64,000 nt of DNA from Gammaproteobacteria bacterium UBA2679 (lineage in GTDB: Bacteria; Pseudomonadota; Gammaproteobacteria; Pseudomonadales; Oleiphilaceae), in assembly GCA_002354735.1 (NCBI GenBank), contig DEMD01000016.1, positions 225,049 through 289,048 of the forward strand. The letters are read 5' to 3'. The notes under the pieces were generated by a model. That model was not told the DNA's origin, made no database searches, and saw nothing but the letters and a program-made list of their open reading frames with translations. Below are positions 20,618-29,272 of the stretch, piece by piece. The position numbers and the translations under genes were made by a program. Position 1 is the first letter of the stretch. Every line of letters starts with the position of its first letter.

Positions 20618-23587
20618 TTACTGCTGAAGTTGTTTCTTCAACTCGGGGGTGCCGCGCTGGTAGCCAGCTGGGGCCTTGCTCCCTTCGCTGCCGACACTCT
20701 GGCTAGACACACCACCCACCAGGTCAATAGTGAAGTCGATGCCTTCTACTGGCGAGCCCATAGCATTCACGGGCTCCGGTCGACCAATGACCGGGTGCGC
20801 ACCACAGGATTCACCGGACTGGCAAACAAAGCCGTCATTATCAAGGTCGGATCCGCTCACAACGTAGTAGTCGCCGACAGGCACATTCTCAAAGCTGTAG
20901 GTCGCAGTGCCGCCGGAAATCTGTGGCGTTACTGTTTGCACGATGGTGTCGAAGGTACCCCCACTCTCACCTGCCTCGAACAGTAGCACGTACTGTTGAG
21001 CCATTGAGCCACCTGCCGAGCTTGCGCCCACCTGCACTGTTACAGGGATAACCAGTTGACTACCGGTATCGAGTGAGACCGTGATCGATGCCTGATGTGC
21101 ACCGTCGGAAAGTCCGTTGCGATTGATGTTCGCTATGTACTCGCCGAAACCGCTGCCGTTGACTTGGCCTGCTGAGACGCTAAGCCAAGGGGCATTATCC
21201 GCTACACCGATTACGCTTGGTGCACCGCCGCCCATGTTCGATACAGTGAAGCTGGCACGAGCACTCTGGTCGAAGGTGATAGTGTTTGGTGAAGCGACGA
21301 CCCGTGGAGATGGGGAGGGAGAGCCGCCGCCACCATTTGCCAGGTTCTGCGCCGCCAGCACGGCCTTGTGAGCGTCTATCAGACCATAACCATAATACTC
21401 ATCCCAGCCTGCAGCACCGATGTCGTTGGTCAGCTCGCCGCTACTGATAAGCGTATCAACCTGAGCTGGCGTGAGTTCTGGATAGACGGCCTTCATGAGC
21501 GCAATGACGCCAGCCACGTGTGGTGCGGCCATTGAAGTGCCGTTATAGAATTTCCACGTAGCTTCCCGCTGTCCGCTGGTGTCGTCAGCCACTGCACTCA
21601 TCACGCCATCGCTGTAGCCATCACCGTTGAGATCAACTGATGAATCCCCTCCTGGCGCGGCTAGGTCAATGCGCTGACCGAAGTTCGAATAGTTTGTGAT
21701 CTTGCTCTGCATGTCGACCGCGCTCACAGAAATGACCCCTTCGAACGATGCCGGATACGAGTTCACGGAAGTATTGTCGTTGCCGGCGGCCGCAACGATG
21801 ATGACGCCGGCATTGTAAGCCTGGGTGTAGACAGCTTGCTCTTCTAGTGTGCCGCCAGGCCCGCCAAGACTCAGGTTAATGATATCGGCCCGACGAGCCG
21901 GCAGTGTGCCGCTATCGTTGCCTAAGCCTGCCGCAAATCGCACGCCTTGCAAGATGTCGTAGGTTGTGCCGCCGCTATCACCGAGTACGCGGATAGGCAT
22001 GATTTTGGCGTCCCAGGACACCCCGGCGCCGCCGATGCCGTCATTGGTTCGTGCGGCAATGGTCCCGGCCACGTGACTACCGTGAAAAGAACTGCGGCCG
22101 CGTTCTGCGCTGCCGCCTGGATCATCAGGATTGGCGTCCGGTCCGTCCCCGTCCAGAGAGATTCCCAAAGGAGTGATGAAATCGTAACCCGGAACGAGCT
22201 GGCTCTTTAAATCGGGGTGATCGAGAAAAACGCCGGTATCGACGACCGCCACAATCACTGGATCACCGTTGCTTGATTCTCCAGTCGTCACGTCCCAGGC
22301 CTGCTGAAGATTGATTTGTGGATAGTGCCACTGATAGCTATAGAACTCGTCATTGGGGACCGCCAGGGGTCGCACTATATAGTTGGGGTCGGCATGCTCA
22401 ACATGCCCCTGCTGTCGCATCGCCTTGATATCCCGCAGTGTCATGAGCTTGTCGTATGCTTCAGGGTTGACCGATTTGAGCCCAGGAAGCACCTCGCCAG
22501 CCGGGACACCCGCGCTCGTGCTCTTCATTCGAGCTGATCTGTCCATCGTCGCCAGCGTTGCGCGGCTGGTATCCTGGTGCTTTAGCGTCATCGGAATGAC
22601 CCGCCCATCAGGTGCGGAAAACTGACTCATGACGCCGCTCTTGAATTTCACGATCGCTTCATTCGGAACGAAGTCCATCAGATCGGCATTGGCCGCTCGG
22701 TAAGCCAGACTGGAGCTCGGCTGAGAGATTCGCAGCACATACTTTGAGATACCCGAATACGCCTCAACCGCGACGTAATACTGGCCATCTGAAGGCACAA
22801 CGAGCTCTTCGAATTCAGTTTCGCTTTCAGACTTACCAATCACGTTACCTTGCGCATCGAACAGAATGAGATCGAGATCGCCCTCATAAGTGGTCTCGAC
22901 TTCGAACTTGTTGAAATCCACGACCTGGAGCTGGATAAGCTGATTGGCCTGAAGCTCGACTTCAAAGAAGTCGAACTCGTCATAGCTATCTGCGAAGCGG
23001 TCATTATTTTCGGTCGCTTTGGTTCCCGCGTAGGAGGCAAAGCCGTGCACCGTGACCTGGCTGGGAATGCGCTGCGCTTTTGAAATATCACCATTGTCGC
23101 TGTAGGGCGCTCGCGGGTCATTGAGATCCGAGTCTGCCGCTGTGCCTGCCGCCGCAGTCAGCGTACCGCTGATCGAGGACTTGCTGCCAAGCGTCGCGCA
23201 ACTAATCGACACGTCCTCAAAATCTTTCGCCTTGATCGTACCAAAGGCATTGCTGGTCACACACTTCTGACCCACCGGTGGCGCGCTCAGTTTAACTTCG
23301 AACGACTCGCCGTCTGGCACCGCCCGTCTGAATGCGAAGCGGCCGTTGGAAGACACTTCGAGAGATTCCTCTGAACCTTCTACTTTCTTGACGAGTGTTG
23401 TACCGCCAGCCAGACCGGTGATCGTACCGCTGACCTGATAGCCATCGCCAATAAGGGCGACGTCACCACCTGCGCCGTCACGGCCGCCCTTGTCACCTGA
23501 GCCGCCGCCTCCACCACCGCCGCAGGCCGCGAGCGTGGCGCAGGCCAATGCGATAGCTGTTAACTGAAATCTTCTGGTGAATATCAT
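20618..23587 (-). CDS. Secreted subtilisin-family (S8) serine protease lipoprotein
   Basis: A 989-residue protein with a lipobox LAAC (Cys22) followed by an eight-glycine run, so it is probably anchored to the outer membrane. A region with a pre-peptidase C-terminal-like sandwich (about 190-290) comes before an inhibitor-like segment. The S8 catalytic domain has Asp450 (VVDTGV), His502 (HGSHVAGT) and Ser685 (GTSMAAPHV), all present. The C-terminal 250 residues look like Ig-like and calcium-type domains (SDLDNDGFVC). It probably degrades external protein. It stands alone with its own promoter region (23588-23695). Confidence 0.92.
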   Translation of the reverse strand: MIFTRRFQLTAIALACATLAACGGGGGGGSGDKGGRDGAGGDVALIGDGYQVSGTITGLAGGTTLVKKVEGSEESLEVSSNGRFAFRRAVPDGESFEVKLSAPPVGQKCVTSNAFGTIKAKDFEDVSISCATLGSKSSISGTLTAAAGTAADSDLNDPRAPYSDNGDISKAQRIPSQVTVHGFASYAGTKATENNDRFADSYDEFDFFEVELQANQLIQLQVVDFNKFEVETTYEGDLDLILFDAQGNVIGKSESETEFEELVVPSDGQYYVAVEAYSGISKYVLRISQPSSSLAYRAANADLMDFVPNEAIVKFKSGVMSQFSAPDGRVIPMTLKHQDTSRATLATMDRSARMKSTSAGVPAGEVLPGLKSVNPEAYDKLMTLRDIKAMRQQGHVEHADPNYIVRPLAVPNDEFYSYQWHYPQINLQQAWDVTTGESSNGDPVIVAVVDTGVFLDHPDLKSQLVPGYDFITPLGISLDGDGPDANPDDPGGSAERGRSSFHGSHVAGTIAARTNDGIGGAGVSWDAKIMPIRVLGDSGGTTYDILQGVRFAAGLGNDSGTLPARRADIINLSLGGPGGTLEEQAVYTQAYNAGVIIVAAAGNDNTSVNSYPASFEGVISVSAVDMQSKITNYSNFGQRIDLAAPGGDSSVDLNGDGYSDGVMSAVADDTSGQREATWKFYNGTSMAAPHVAGVIALMKAVYPELTPAQVDTLISSGELTNDIGAAGWDEYYGYGLIDAHKAVLAAQNLANGGGGSPSPSPRVVASPNTITFDQSARASFTVSNMGGGAPSVIGVADNAPWLSVSAGQVNGSGFGEYIANINRNGLSDGAHQASITVSLDTGSQLVIPVTVQVGASSAGGSMAQQYVLLFEAGESGGTFDTIVQTVTPQISGGTATYSFENVPVGDYYVVSGSDLDNDGFVCQSGESCGAHPVIGRPEPVNAMGSPVEGIDFTIDLVGGVSSQSVGSEGSKAPAGYQRGTPELKKQLQQ

Positions 23588-23695
23588 GAGTCCATTCCTT
23601 GTGTCGCTTCCGTGCCATCAGGTGCCATTACAACGCCCAAGGCTGATAAGCCGCCGTTACGGTGAAAGTTTGCTTAGTCTTCTGACTCAACAGGA

Positions 23696-23793
23696 TCAAT
23701 GTGACATAAGGGACGGACAGCAGACGGCAATAGCACGTCGTGCAGGGGAATTCTATTCAGATGAGGCAACGTGAACTGTCCCTGTCACATTGA
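23696..23793. repeat. Small inverted-repeat element (MITE/REPIN-like)
   Basis: The right arm (23776-23793, CTGTCCCTGTCACATTGA) is complementary to the left arm (from 23696, TCAATGTGAC, then AGGGAC and ACAG with small insertions). Together they bound about 98 bases with no coding content and an inner hairpin (GCAC/GTGC near 23732). The GGGACAG/GTGACA core resembles repeats mobilised by REP-associated tyrosine transposases. No transposase is nearby. It lies between the protease promoter and a small membrane-protein gene. Confidence 0.5.
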
Positions 23794-23858
23794 TGGCAGA
23801 GGCACTATAGCGATGAGAAGGCGGTGCGAATAGCTAGGGCAAACCCTAGCCTATGGGT

Positions 23859-24179
23859 TTAGAGCCGCTCCAGCGACTGAGGGCGTCTCTGAGGGGCCTT
23901 GGTATAAAAGTCAGTAAGGGCGTTGAGCCCTCCGTTCTTGATCAGCGAAACGCCGAGTCCCAACAGGTGCTGTCGTCCTGTTCCAGCAGCTGGTCTCGGC
24001 AAAGACTCATCAGCCAACCCGAAGGCATCCGTGGATTCGGGCCACGCATCAAGTTCCCTGTCCGCCATGCGCTCCATTCGATCGATCACATAGACCGCTA
24101 TCGCGCCGGCCAGGGCACCTTTGATGACATTTGCCAACAAGCTATTGGTGCTGCTTCGGCGCGTCTGATTCTGCTGCAT
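23859..24179 (-). CDS. Small hypothetical membrane protein
   Basis: A 106-residue frame with GGGGG six bases before the ATG. One hydrophobic, alanine-rich segment lies near residues 15-33 (LLANVIKGALAGAIAVYVIDR), followed by a polar C-terminal half. The GALAGA...DR pattern recalls small DUF1440-like membrane proteins, but I do not recognise it with confidence. A 153-codon frame on the other strand overlaps it fully; the membrane segment and ribosome-binding site favour this strand. It is divergent from the MOSC gene. Confidence 0.45.
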   Translation of the reverse strand: MQQNQTRRSSTNSLLANVIKGALAGAIAVYVIDRMERMADRELDAWPESTDAFGLADESLPRPAAGTGRQHLLGLGVSLIKNGGLNALTDFYTKAPQRRPQSLERL

Positions 24180-24317
24180 TCAAACCCCCATCGTATAATC
24201 GCTTCGGATTGCAATCACGGTCAGGCGCCGTATATGCAAGGTATACTCAAAGATACGATGCCAGCCGCATACAGGACTGGAAGCTGGGCATTTCAACATC
24301 AGGAGAAACGCTGAACA

Positions 24318-24806
24318 ATGTCTGAACTCAGACCGATTCACGCCTTACTGGCGACGCTCCCACAGCTTGGTCGCGTGACCTGGATTGGTATTCGTCCGAC
24401 ACGCGGTGCGGCCATGATCGAGCTGGAACAGGTGACGATGAGCCCTGGGACGGGGCTCGAAGGCGATCGCTTCCGCGGCCGCGCCGAGAGCCGCCGACAG
24501 GTCACGCTGATTCAGCAGGAACATCTACCAGTGATCGCTGCGTGTCTGCACCTTGAGCGCGTGGAGCCTGCTCTGTTGCGCCGTAATGTCGTCGTCTCTG
24601 GCATCAATCTGCTGGCTTTGAAAGACAAGCAATTTCGTGTCGGGGAGGTGGTGCTCGAGTATACAGGGCTCTGCCATCCTTGCAATAAAATGGAACAGGC
24701 GCTTGGGCCGGGCGGGTACAATGCGCTACGCGGGCATGGGGGGATTACTGCTCGGGTGATTGAAGGCGGTAGCGCGCTGTTAGGTGACAGCGTCAAGGCG
24801 ATTTAA
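24318..24806 (+). CDS. MOSC-domain protein
   Basis: A 162-residue protein consisting of a single MOSC beta-barrel: GLEGDRF near residue 50, QVTLIQQEH, LRRNVVVSG, and the signature Cys in TGLCHPCNKME near residue 115. MOSC domains bind molybdenum cofactor or carry sulfur, but stand-alone short members have no fixed role. An AGGAG lies about 13 bases upstream of the ATG. The arsR-family gene follows on the same strand but has its own promoter. Confidence 0.85.
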   Translation: MSELRPIHALLATLPQLGRVTWIGIRPTRGAAMIELEQVTMSPGTGLEGDRFRGRAESRRQVTLIQQEHLPVIAACLHLERVEPALLRRNVVVSGINLLALKDKQFRVGEVVLEYTGLCHPCNKMEQALGPGGYNALRGHGGITARVIEGGSALLGDSVKAI

Positions 24807-24829
24807 GTTCAGTACGGCTCAAGCTGAGA

Positions 24830-24859
24830 TTGACACGCAGGTAGAGCTGGCTGTATATT
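24830..24859 (+). promoter_or_regulatory. Sigma-70 promoter of the ArsR cassette
   Basis: A consensus -35 TTGACA (24830-24835) is followed, after 18 bases, by a -10 TATATT (24854-24859). The predicted start of transcription falls about 20 bases before the arsR ATG at 24886. Such a strong promoter fits a repressor-controlled detoxification operon. The palindrome ATTTCGCGAAAT at 25190-25201 may be an additional operator. Confidence 0.65.
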
Positions 24860-24885
24860 TCGGAAAAACGCGAAGTGAGTTCTCA

Positions 24886-25167
24886 ATGTTGCCCTCCCAG
24901 TTACGAAAGTTTCTCAAAGCTCTGGCGAATGAGAACCGCCAACGGATCATGCTGTTATTCGCTCAGCAGCAGGTCCTAACGGTTGGTCAGGTGGCAGAGC
25001 TCACCGGTTTGGGAATGTCGACGGTATCTGAGCATCTCAAGCAACTGGGGGAGGCTGGTTTGCTGGAGTACGAGAAGCACGGCAAGGAAGTGGAATATCG
25101 TCCGAACGTTGCTGGTATTCAGGATACATTGGAAGGGCTTGGTGACTTTCTGAAGAAGTGCTGCTGA
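24886..25167 (+). CDS. ArsR-family winged-helix repressor with a C-terminal Cys-Cys
   Basis: A 93-residue ArsR/SmtB protein: ALANENRQRIMLL in helix 1, and a recognition helix in TGLGMSTVSEHLKQL. The only cysteines are the final two residues, so the classical CVC site in the DNA-binding helix is absent. A C-terminal Cys pair is reminiscent of the A. ferrooxidans type ArsR (which uses three). The ligand could be As(III), a thiol stressor or another electrophile. The ATG at 24886 is preferred over longer in-frame starts because the promoter lies inside the extension. Confidence 0.88.
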   Translation: MLPSQLRKFLKALANENRQRIMLLFAQQQVLTVGQVAELTGLGMSTVSEHLKQLGEAGLLEYEKHGKEVEYRPNVAGIQDTLEGLGDFLKKCC

Positions 25168-25213
25168 TTTTTATAGTTTATGTTTCGTAATTTCGCGAAA
25201 TAAAGGAGTGTAT

Positions 25214-26299
25214 ATGCACGTTGATGTCGCGATTATTGGAGCTGGTCAGGCGGGGCTGGCAATGGCGCATGCCCTGCAGGCAGCAGGTCTGGATTTTCAG
25301 GTTCTGGAAGCGGGTACCCAGGCAGGTGGTTCATGGTCGAAGTACTACGACAGCCTGTCACTGTTCTCGCCGGCTCAGTATTCTGCTTTGCCCGGCATGG
25401 CCTTTCCGGGAGATCCCGGTCGATATCCACGTCGAAATGAGGTGGTCGACTATCTAGCCGCCTATGCTCGACGTTTTGATTTTCCGATAAGGTATGACGC
25501 GCCTGTGAGCTCGGTTCAGCGGGAAGCGCTCGGCTTCAACGTGATTATGAGGAACGGTGAAAGCATGCAAGCAAAGGCCGTCGTAGTGGCAACAGGTGCA
25601 TTCAGCTCACCCAATAGACCGAGCCTGACAGGCTTGGAAAATTTCAAGGGAGCGGTTCTGCATTCCTCAGAATATCGCAGGCCGGCAGATGTAAGGGGTT
25701 CGCACATTACCGTGCTCGGCGCTGGTAATTCTGCGGTGCAAATTGCCTATGAGCTTTCGGCGGATCACGACGTCACCCTTGTGGCACGACATCCACCTGT
25801 TTTCATGAAACAGCGACCTTTGGGCAGGGACATTCATTTCTGGCTACGAGCATCAGGCTTTGACACTGCGCCACTAGGGGCCTGGTTCGGCTGGCGCCTG
25901 ACCGAAGCGGTTCTCGATCAGGGACTGTACCAGCAGGCCTTCAAAGACAAAAAAATTCTGTATAAGCCGATGTTCGACCGCATTACGCCAGATGGTCTGC
26001 AGTGGGGGGACTCGCACCAGTCCGTCGACAGTCTCATCATGGCGACGGGCTTTATCAATAAGCCAAGGTTTCTGGAAGGTTTGGATGGTTTGAGCGCCGA
26101 AGAGGCAAGTCGGCAACGTGGTGGTGTGTCGCTCGCGGTGCCCGGTCTTTATTTCGTAGGTGTGCCGTGGCAGCGTTCACATGCCTCTGCAACGCTTCGC
26201 GGTGTCGGGCCCGACGCGGCTGTTGTGGTAAGACATCTGCAGAAGCAGCGCCGGCTTTCACGCGCCGTCACCTCTCAGCGCCGCGAGCCAGCGCTATGA
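25214..26299 (+). CDS. FAD-dependent monooxygenase, ArsO-like
   Basis: A 361-residue flavoprotein with an N-terminal FAD-binding GxGxxG (IIGAGQAGLA, residues 7-16), an ATGAFSSP motif and a second dinucleotide fold (VLGAGNSAVQIA near 175). This is the layout of class B-like flavin monooxygenases and of the ArsO proteins found in arsenic operons. AAGGAG lies five bases before the ATG at 25214. It follows the ArsR gene by 46 bases and its last four bases overlap the transporter start, so the three genes form an operon. The substrate is unknown. Confidence 0.8.
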   Translation: MHVDVAIIGAGQAGLAMAHALQAAGLDFQVLEAGTQAGGSWSKYYDSLSLFSPAQYSALPGMAFPGDPGRYPRRNEVVDYLAAYARRFDFPIRYDAPVSSVQREALGFNVIMRNGESMQAKAVVVATGAFSSPNRPSLTGLENFKGAVLHSSEYRRPADVRGSHITVLGAGNSAVQIAYELSADHDVTLVARHPPVFMKQRPLGRDIHFWLRASGFDTAPLGAWFGWRLTEAVLDQGLYQQAFKDKKILYKPMFDRITPDGLQWGDSHQSVDSLIMATGFINKPRFLEGLDGLSAEEASRQRGGVSLAVPGLYFVGVPWQRSHASATLRGVGPDAAVVVRHLQKQRRLSRAVTSQRREPAL

Positions 26300-27144
26300 A
26301 TCAGCTACTGGACTGGTGGGTTGCGCTCAACGCCATCGTCATCATGTTCGCGCTGGGGGCGGCTCGGAACGAAGAAAATCTGCATGAGTCATGGCTGAGC
26401 TGGCCGCTGGTCCGGGCAGTACTCGGCTACAACATCCTCATTCCCACTGGGGCTCTGGCAATGGCTTTATCCTTCGGGTGGTTTTCTTCGCCAGTCATAA
26501 CGGGAATGGCTTTGTGTATTGCCGCCGCAGGCGGTAGTTCGGCAGGTGCTTTCGTTGCTGCTGCTGGTGGATCGGGCAGGGCGGCGTCAGTGCTTATCGT
26601 CTGCCTGGTGGGCGTGAGTGTCGCTGCCATCAACCTGTTTTCCTGGGCAGGTGTGATTGACCTCGGCGATGTCTCATTTCTTTCACTGTCGACTTATTCG
26701 CTAGCTATCACGGTAGTTCCGTTACTTGCCGGTATTTCTGCGCGTTATTTTATTCCAGAGCATACTGAACGTGCGCAGCCCTCTGTTGAACGCCTGGGAG
26801 GCTTACTCGTAGGGCTCCTGATTTTGGTCTTGGCCGGCATGTACGGCTATGACATCCTCACAGGATTAATCGAACCCCTGATTGCAGCCGTGCTGCTGGT
26901 CCTGGTCTTCACCGTGCCGCCGATGTCTGAACGCGCGAAAGTCTGGATGCGCAGCGTAGTGCTGGTGACACTGATCCGGAATCTGTCGCTGGCCTTATCG
27001 TTGCTGGCGATCCTGCCAGAACCAGAGCAAGTCCTGCCGACAGTCTTGGCCTTCGGCTTATGCATGTATGTGATGGCTGCCGGGCTTCTATGGTACTGGC
27101 GCCGGTTGGACATGACTCTCATTGCGGAGCGAGTGCAGGCATGA
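26296..27144 (+). CDS. BASS-like multi-pass membrane transporter
   Basis: A 282-residue protein that is almost entirely hydrophobic, with about nine to ten membrane segments and an RNLSLALSLL motif near residue 230, as in the bile acid:Na+ symporter superfamily that includes Acr3. It starts at ATG 26296, overlapping the monooxygenase stop in an ATGA junction. With a flavin monooxygenase and an ArsR repressor in the same operon it probably exports the oxidised or toxic compound. It is not a clear Acr3, so arsenic specificity is unproven. Confidence 0.65.
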   Translation: MNQLLDWWVALNAIVIMFALGAARNEENLHESWLSWPLVRAVLGYNILIPTGALAMALSFGWFSSPVITGMALCIAAAGGSSAGAFVAAAGGSGRAASVLIVCLVGVSVAAINLFSWAGVIDLGDVSFLSLSTYSLAITVVPLLAGISARYFIPEHTERAQPSVERLGGLLVGLLILVLAGMYGYDILTGLIEPLIAAVLLVLVFTVPPMSERAKVWMRSVVLVTLIRNLSLALSLLAILPEPEQVLPTVLAFGLCMYVMAAGLLWYWRRLDMTLIAERVQA

Positions 27145-27173
27145 CTACCGGCTGAGTTCTGAACATCAGATCT

Positions 27174-27746
27174 TCAGATCATCAGTGTATAGGGCTGCAG
27201 AATTCCGAAAGTTTTCGGTAATTTCTGCCGTTGTAGCAGATCTAGATAGTCGGCCGAAGAAAAAGAGGGGTGTTTTAAGCTGAGTCTATGCCTTCTTGCA
27301 GCCTCTATGACCGCACCGGCATTCAGCTCAAACAGAGACGAAATAAACTCGTCTGGATGTATAGCTGTCAAGCAATACTGTTCGAGAGCAGAATCCGGAA
27401 AGTCCTTCAGGTTAAACGTCACGATGGCTTCCGCCCGAGTTTGAATGGCTGCCGCAACGACATGGCGATCGTTTGGATCTGGTAGATGGATGCTGTCGAC
27501 TAAACTTTCGAAGCCGGCCACCACTGAGCCAGGTACGTGTTGATTCATCAGATCGCGAACCCGCTCCAATTTCTCGCGCTTTAGATCCGGTCTCTGCACA
27601 AGTAGATTGCGAATCCACTCCTCATGAATGAGGTTGGACCAACGAGCCCGAAATTCACCAGAGAGTGCCAGGTACATCAGAAAGCTTCTCAAGGGCGCGG
27701 GATAGAGAACGTTGGCGTCGTAAACAACGGTATAGTTAGAACTCAT
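27174..27746 (-). CDS. PIN-domain toxin (PIN_3 type)
   Basis: A 190-residue putative ribonuclease. PIN acidic residues are visible at YDANVL (Asp near 9), HEEW (Glu near 42) and DPNDRHVVAAA (Asp near 91), plus a DF in NLKDFPD. The ATG overlaps the antitoxin stop by four bases, so expression is coupled. PIN_3 proteins next to HTH_17-like partners form VapBC-like toxin-antitoxin modules. The target RNA is unknown. It converges with the upstream transporter operon. Confidence 0.82.
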   Translation of the reverse strand: MSSNYTVVYDANVLYPAPLRSFLMYLALSGEFRARWSNLIHEEWIRNLLVQRPDLKREKLERVRDLMNQHVPGSVVAGFESLVDSIHLPDPNDRHVVAAAIQTRAEAIVTFNLKDFPDSALEQYCLTAIHPDEFISSLFELNAGAVIEAARRHRLSLKHPSFSSADYLDLLQRQKLPKTFGILQPYTLMI

Positions 27747-28201
27747 TCGTAGCCGAGACCAAGCTCCTGATCCAGTGCGCTCAGCTCTTCAAGCGTGGCA
27801 AGGCGCTGTGCCTCGAGCTGTTCCTGATAATTGCGAACATCCATAAAGCGCACCTTGCGGCGGTTCCCGACGTAGCTGAACGGAATCGACCCTTCATCGA
27901 GCAGTTTTATGAAAGTTGGACGAGACATATTCAGCAGGTCGGCGCCCTCTTGGGTCGTAAGCTCGGAATGCACTGGTACGAGTTTGACAGTATGACCGTC
28001 CCCTAGTTCAGTCAGCACGTTCACCAAAAGTCGAAGCGCAGAGACAGGCAAGTCAACCTTGTGAGCAACTCCATCTTCATCAGTTATAGAAAGCCGCTGA
28101 GTAACTGATTTGGTGGAGATGAAAGCCGAGAGTTCCTGGCTGGACGCTTTCGCAATCGTAGCCTCCTCTGCCGAAGGTAACGTCGTCTGAAGTAGCTGCA
28201 T
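27743..28201 (-). CDS. Excisionase-like HTH antitoxin
   Basis: A 152-residue protein. An N-terminal domain of about 75 residues is followed by an excisionase-type helix-turn-helix (LTTQEGADLLNMSRPTFIKLL) with the wing FSYVGNRRKVRFMDV near residues 105-130. It is the first gene of the pair and should repress transcription from the repeat-rich region just upstream (28240-28276) as well as neutralise the PIN toxin. Confidence 0.8.
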   Translation of the reverse strand: MQLLQTTLPSAEEATIAKASSQELSAFISTKSVTQRLSITDEDGVAHKVDLPVSALRLLVNVLTELGDGHTVKLVPVHSELTTQEGADLLNMSRPTFIKLLDEGSIPFSYVGNRRKVRFMDVRNYQEQLEAQRLATLEELSALDQELGLGYE

Positions 28202-28239
28202 GAGTGGATCCCGCGATGATAAAGCCCATTCAGCAGCTT

Positions 28240-28276
28240 ATTCGAAATATTCGAATTTTGCAATATTCGCAATATC
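28240..28276 (-). promoter_or_regulatory. Repeat-rich operator/promoter of the PIN/HTH pair
   Basis: Within 37 bases there are two AATATTCG units, a direct repeat GCAATAT-TC-GCAATAT and a near-palindrome ATTCGAA-AT-ATTCGAAT. This lies 40 to 75 bases upstream of the antitoxin start. Clustered repeats at this place are typical of autorepressed toxin-antitoxin promoters. Confidence 0.5.
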
Positions 28277-28305
28277 TGAAAACGGTCTGCATCACTTCGG
28301 CCAAT

Positions 28306-28953
28306 TCAAGCGTTCGTCATGACACCCCGAAGGACGATGGTAGAGCTGGCGTTGTAGAAGGGGGCTATCATACGCTTGAATAGCTGGTCAAGTCCTTCCT
28401 GGCTGGAGCCGGTGAAGGTGCCCTTGATCTTATAATCCGCCCTCGCCGTCATGAAGCTTCTCAGCGCGGCGGTAAAATCGCTAAAATCGGGATCAGTGGC
28501 AAGATGCTGCACTTCGGCTAGTAATATCAGTACCGGCTGATTAGTGTTTTCAAGCTCGTCGAAAGCAGCTTCGACTATCTTCTTTTCAACATGTTTTCTT
28601 TGTTGCGACACCTCCCGTGCGAGATCGCCCCCGAGCAGGTTTAGACTGGCTATCAAGTTGGAATTGCTCAGTAGTCCCTCCAACCAGTTTTCCTGCTCCC
28701 GTCGGGCCGTCATGACGGCTGTGGCGAGCGCCGTTGCCGGAGAGGCTTTGTCCCGCCAGAACTACGTAGGCAACGAGAATACCTTGGGCTTTAGCCATTG
28801 GCGCAATAGCGCGCTAGACAAACTCGGCTTTCCGCGCCGCCGGGGCGCGAAGATGGCTACCCGCTCGGCCACACCTTCTCTGAAGCTTTTCAAGATCATT
28901 ACCGCGAATTTGGTGCGGGGGAAGTGCCGGTTGTAATGCGAGGAGGGTGCCAT
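28306..28953 (-). pseudogene. Frameshifted and truncated P-loop ATPase
   Basis: Three pieces of one ancestral protein lie in two frames. The N-terminal piece (28953 down to about 28800) reads AERVAIFAPRRRGK, a P-loop-like motif. A middle piece in another frame reads QGILVAYVV. The 3' piece returns to the first frame with WRDKASPATALATAV, ending in FKRMIAPFYNAS and a short alien tail. One indel near 28800 and a compensating one near 28755 explain this. The C-terminal part of the ATPase is also missing. The family looks like AAA ATPases found in mobile DNA, and the gene is non-functional as it stands. Confidence 0.75.
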
Positions 28954-28987
28954 GATAAGCCCGTTTCGATGGTCAGTTTATTAAGGA

Positions 28988-29038
28988 TTAGTATCGCATT
29001 TACTAATTAGTAAATTTAGTACTAATCGATACTAATCG
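28988..29038. repeat. Cluster of TACTAAT/ATTAGTA repeats
   Basis: A perfect 14-base palindrome TTACTAATTAGTAA is flanked by ATTAGTAT on one side and by TAGTACTAAT and ATACTAAT on the other, giving five copies of the ACTAAT core in about 50 bases. It lies upstream of the dead ATPase gene. It may be the old operator of that gene or a binding site for a regulator. The remaining bases to 29272 show no gene. Confidence 0.5.
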
Positions 29039-29272
29039 GGCTCTCCGGCGGCCCTTCGAGACTCGGCTGAGCTGCCGAACTGCTTCCGCAAGAGCAGGCA
29101 GAATGGCTATTCAGCCGAATGCAAGCTGGCAAGTGAAGATCAGAATACGCGGCAGGGTCACGGCAACTTGAGTTTACTATTCAGACAACTAACCTGAAGG
29201 ATGCGGATGCCGCGAAATTTGCATCGATCAGTCTTCATAATGGGCCATCCTATACACAGAGGTAACAGAGCG

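Noticed and set aside
23853..24314. A 153-codon frame on the plus strand opposite the small membrane protein
   Set aside because: No ribosome-binding site or recognisable domain, while the minus-strand frame has both a ribosome-binding site and a clear membrane segment.
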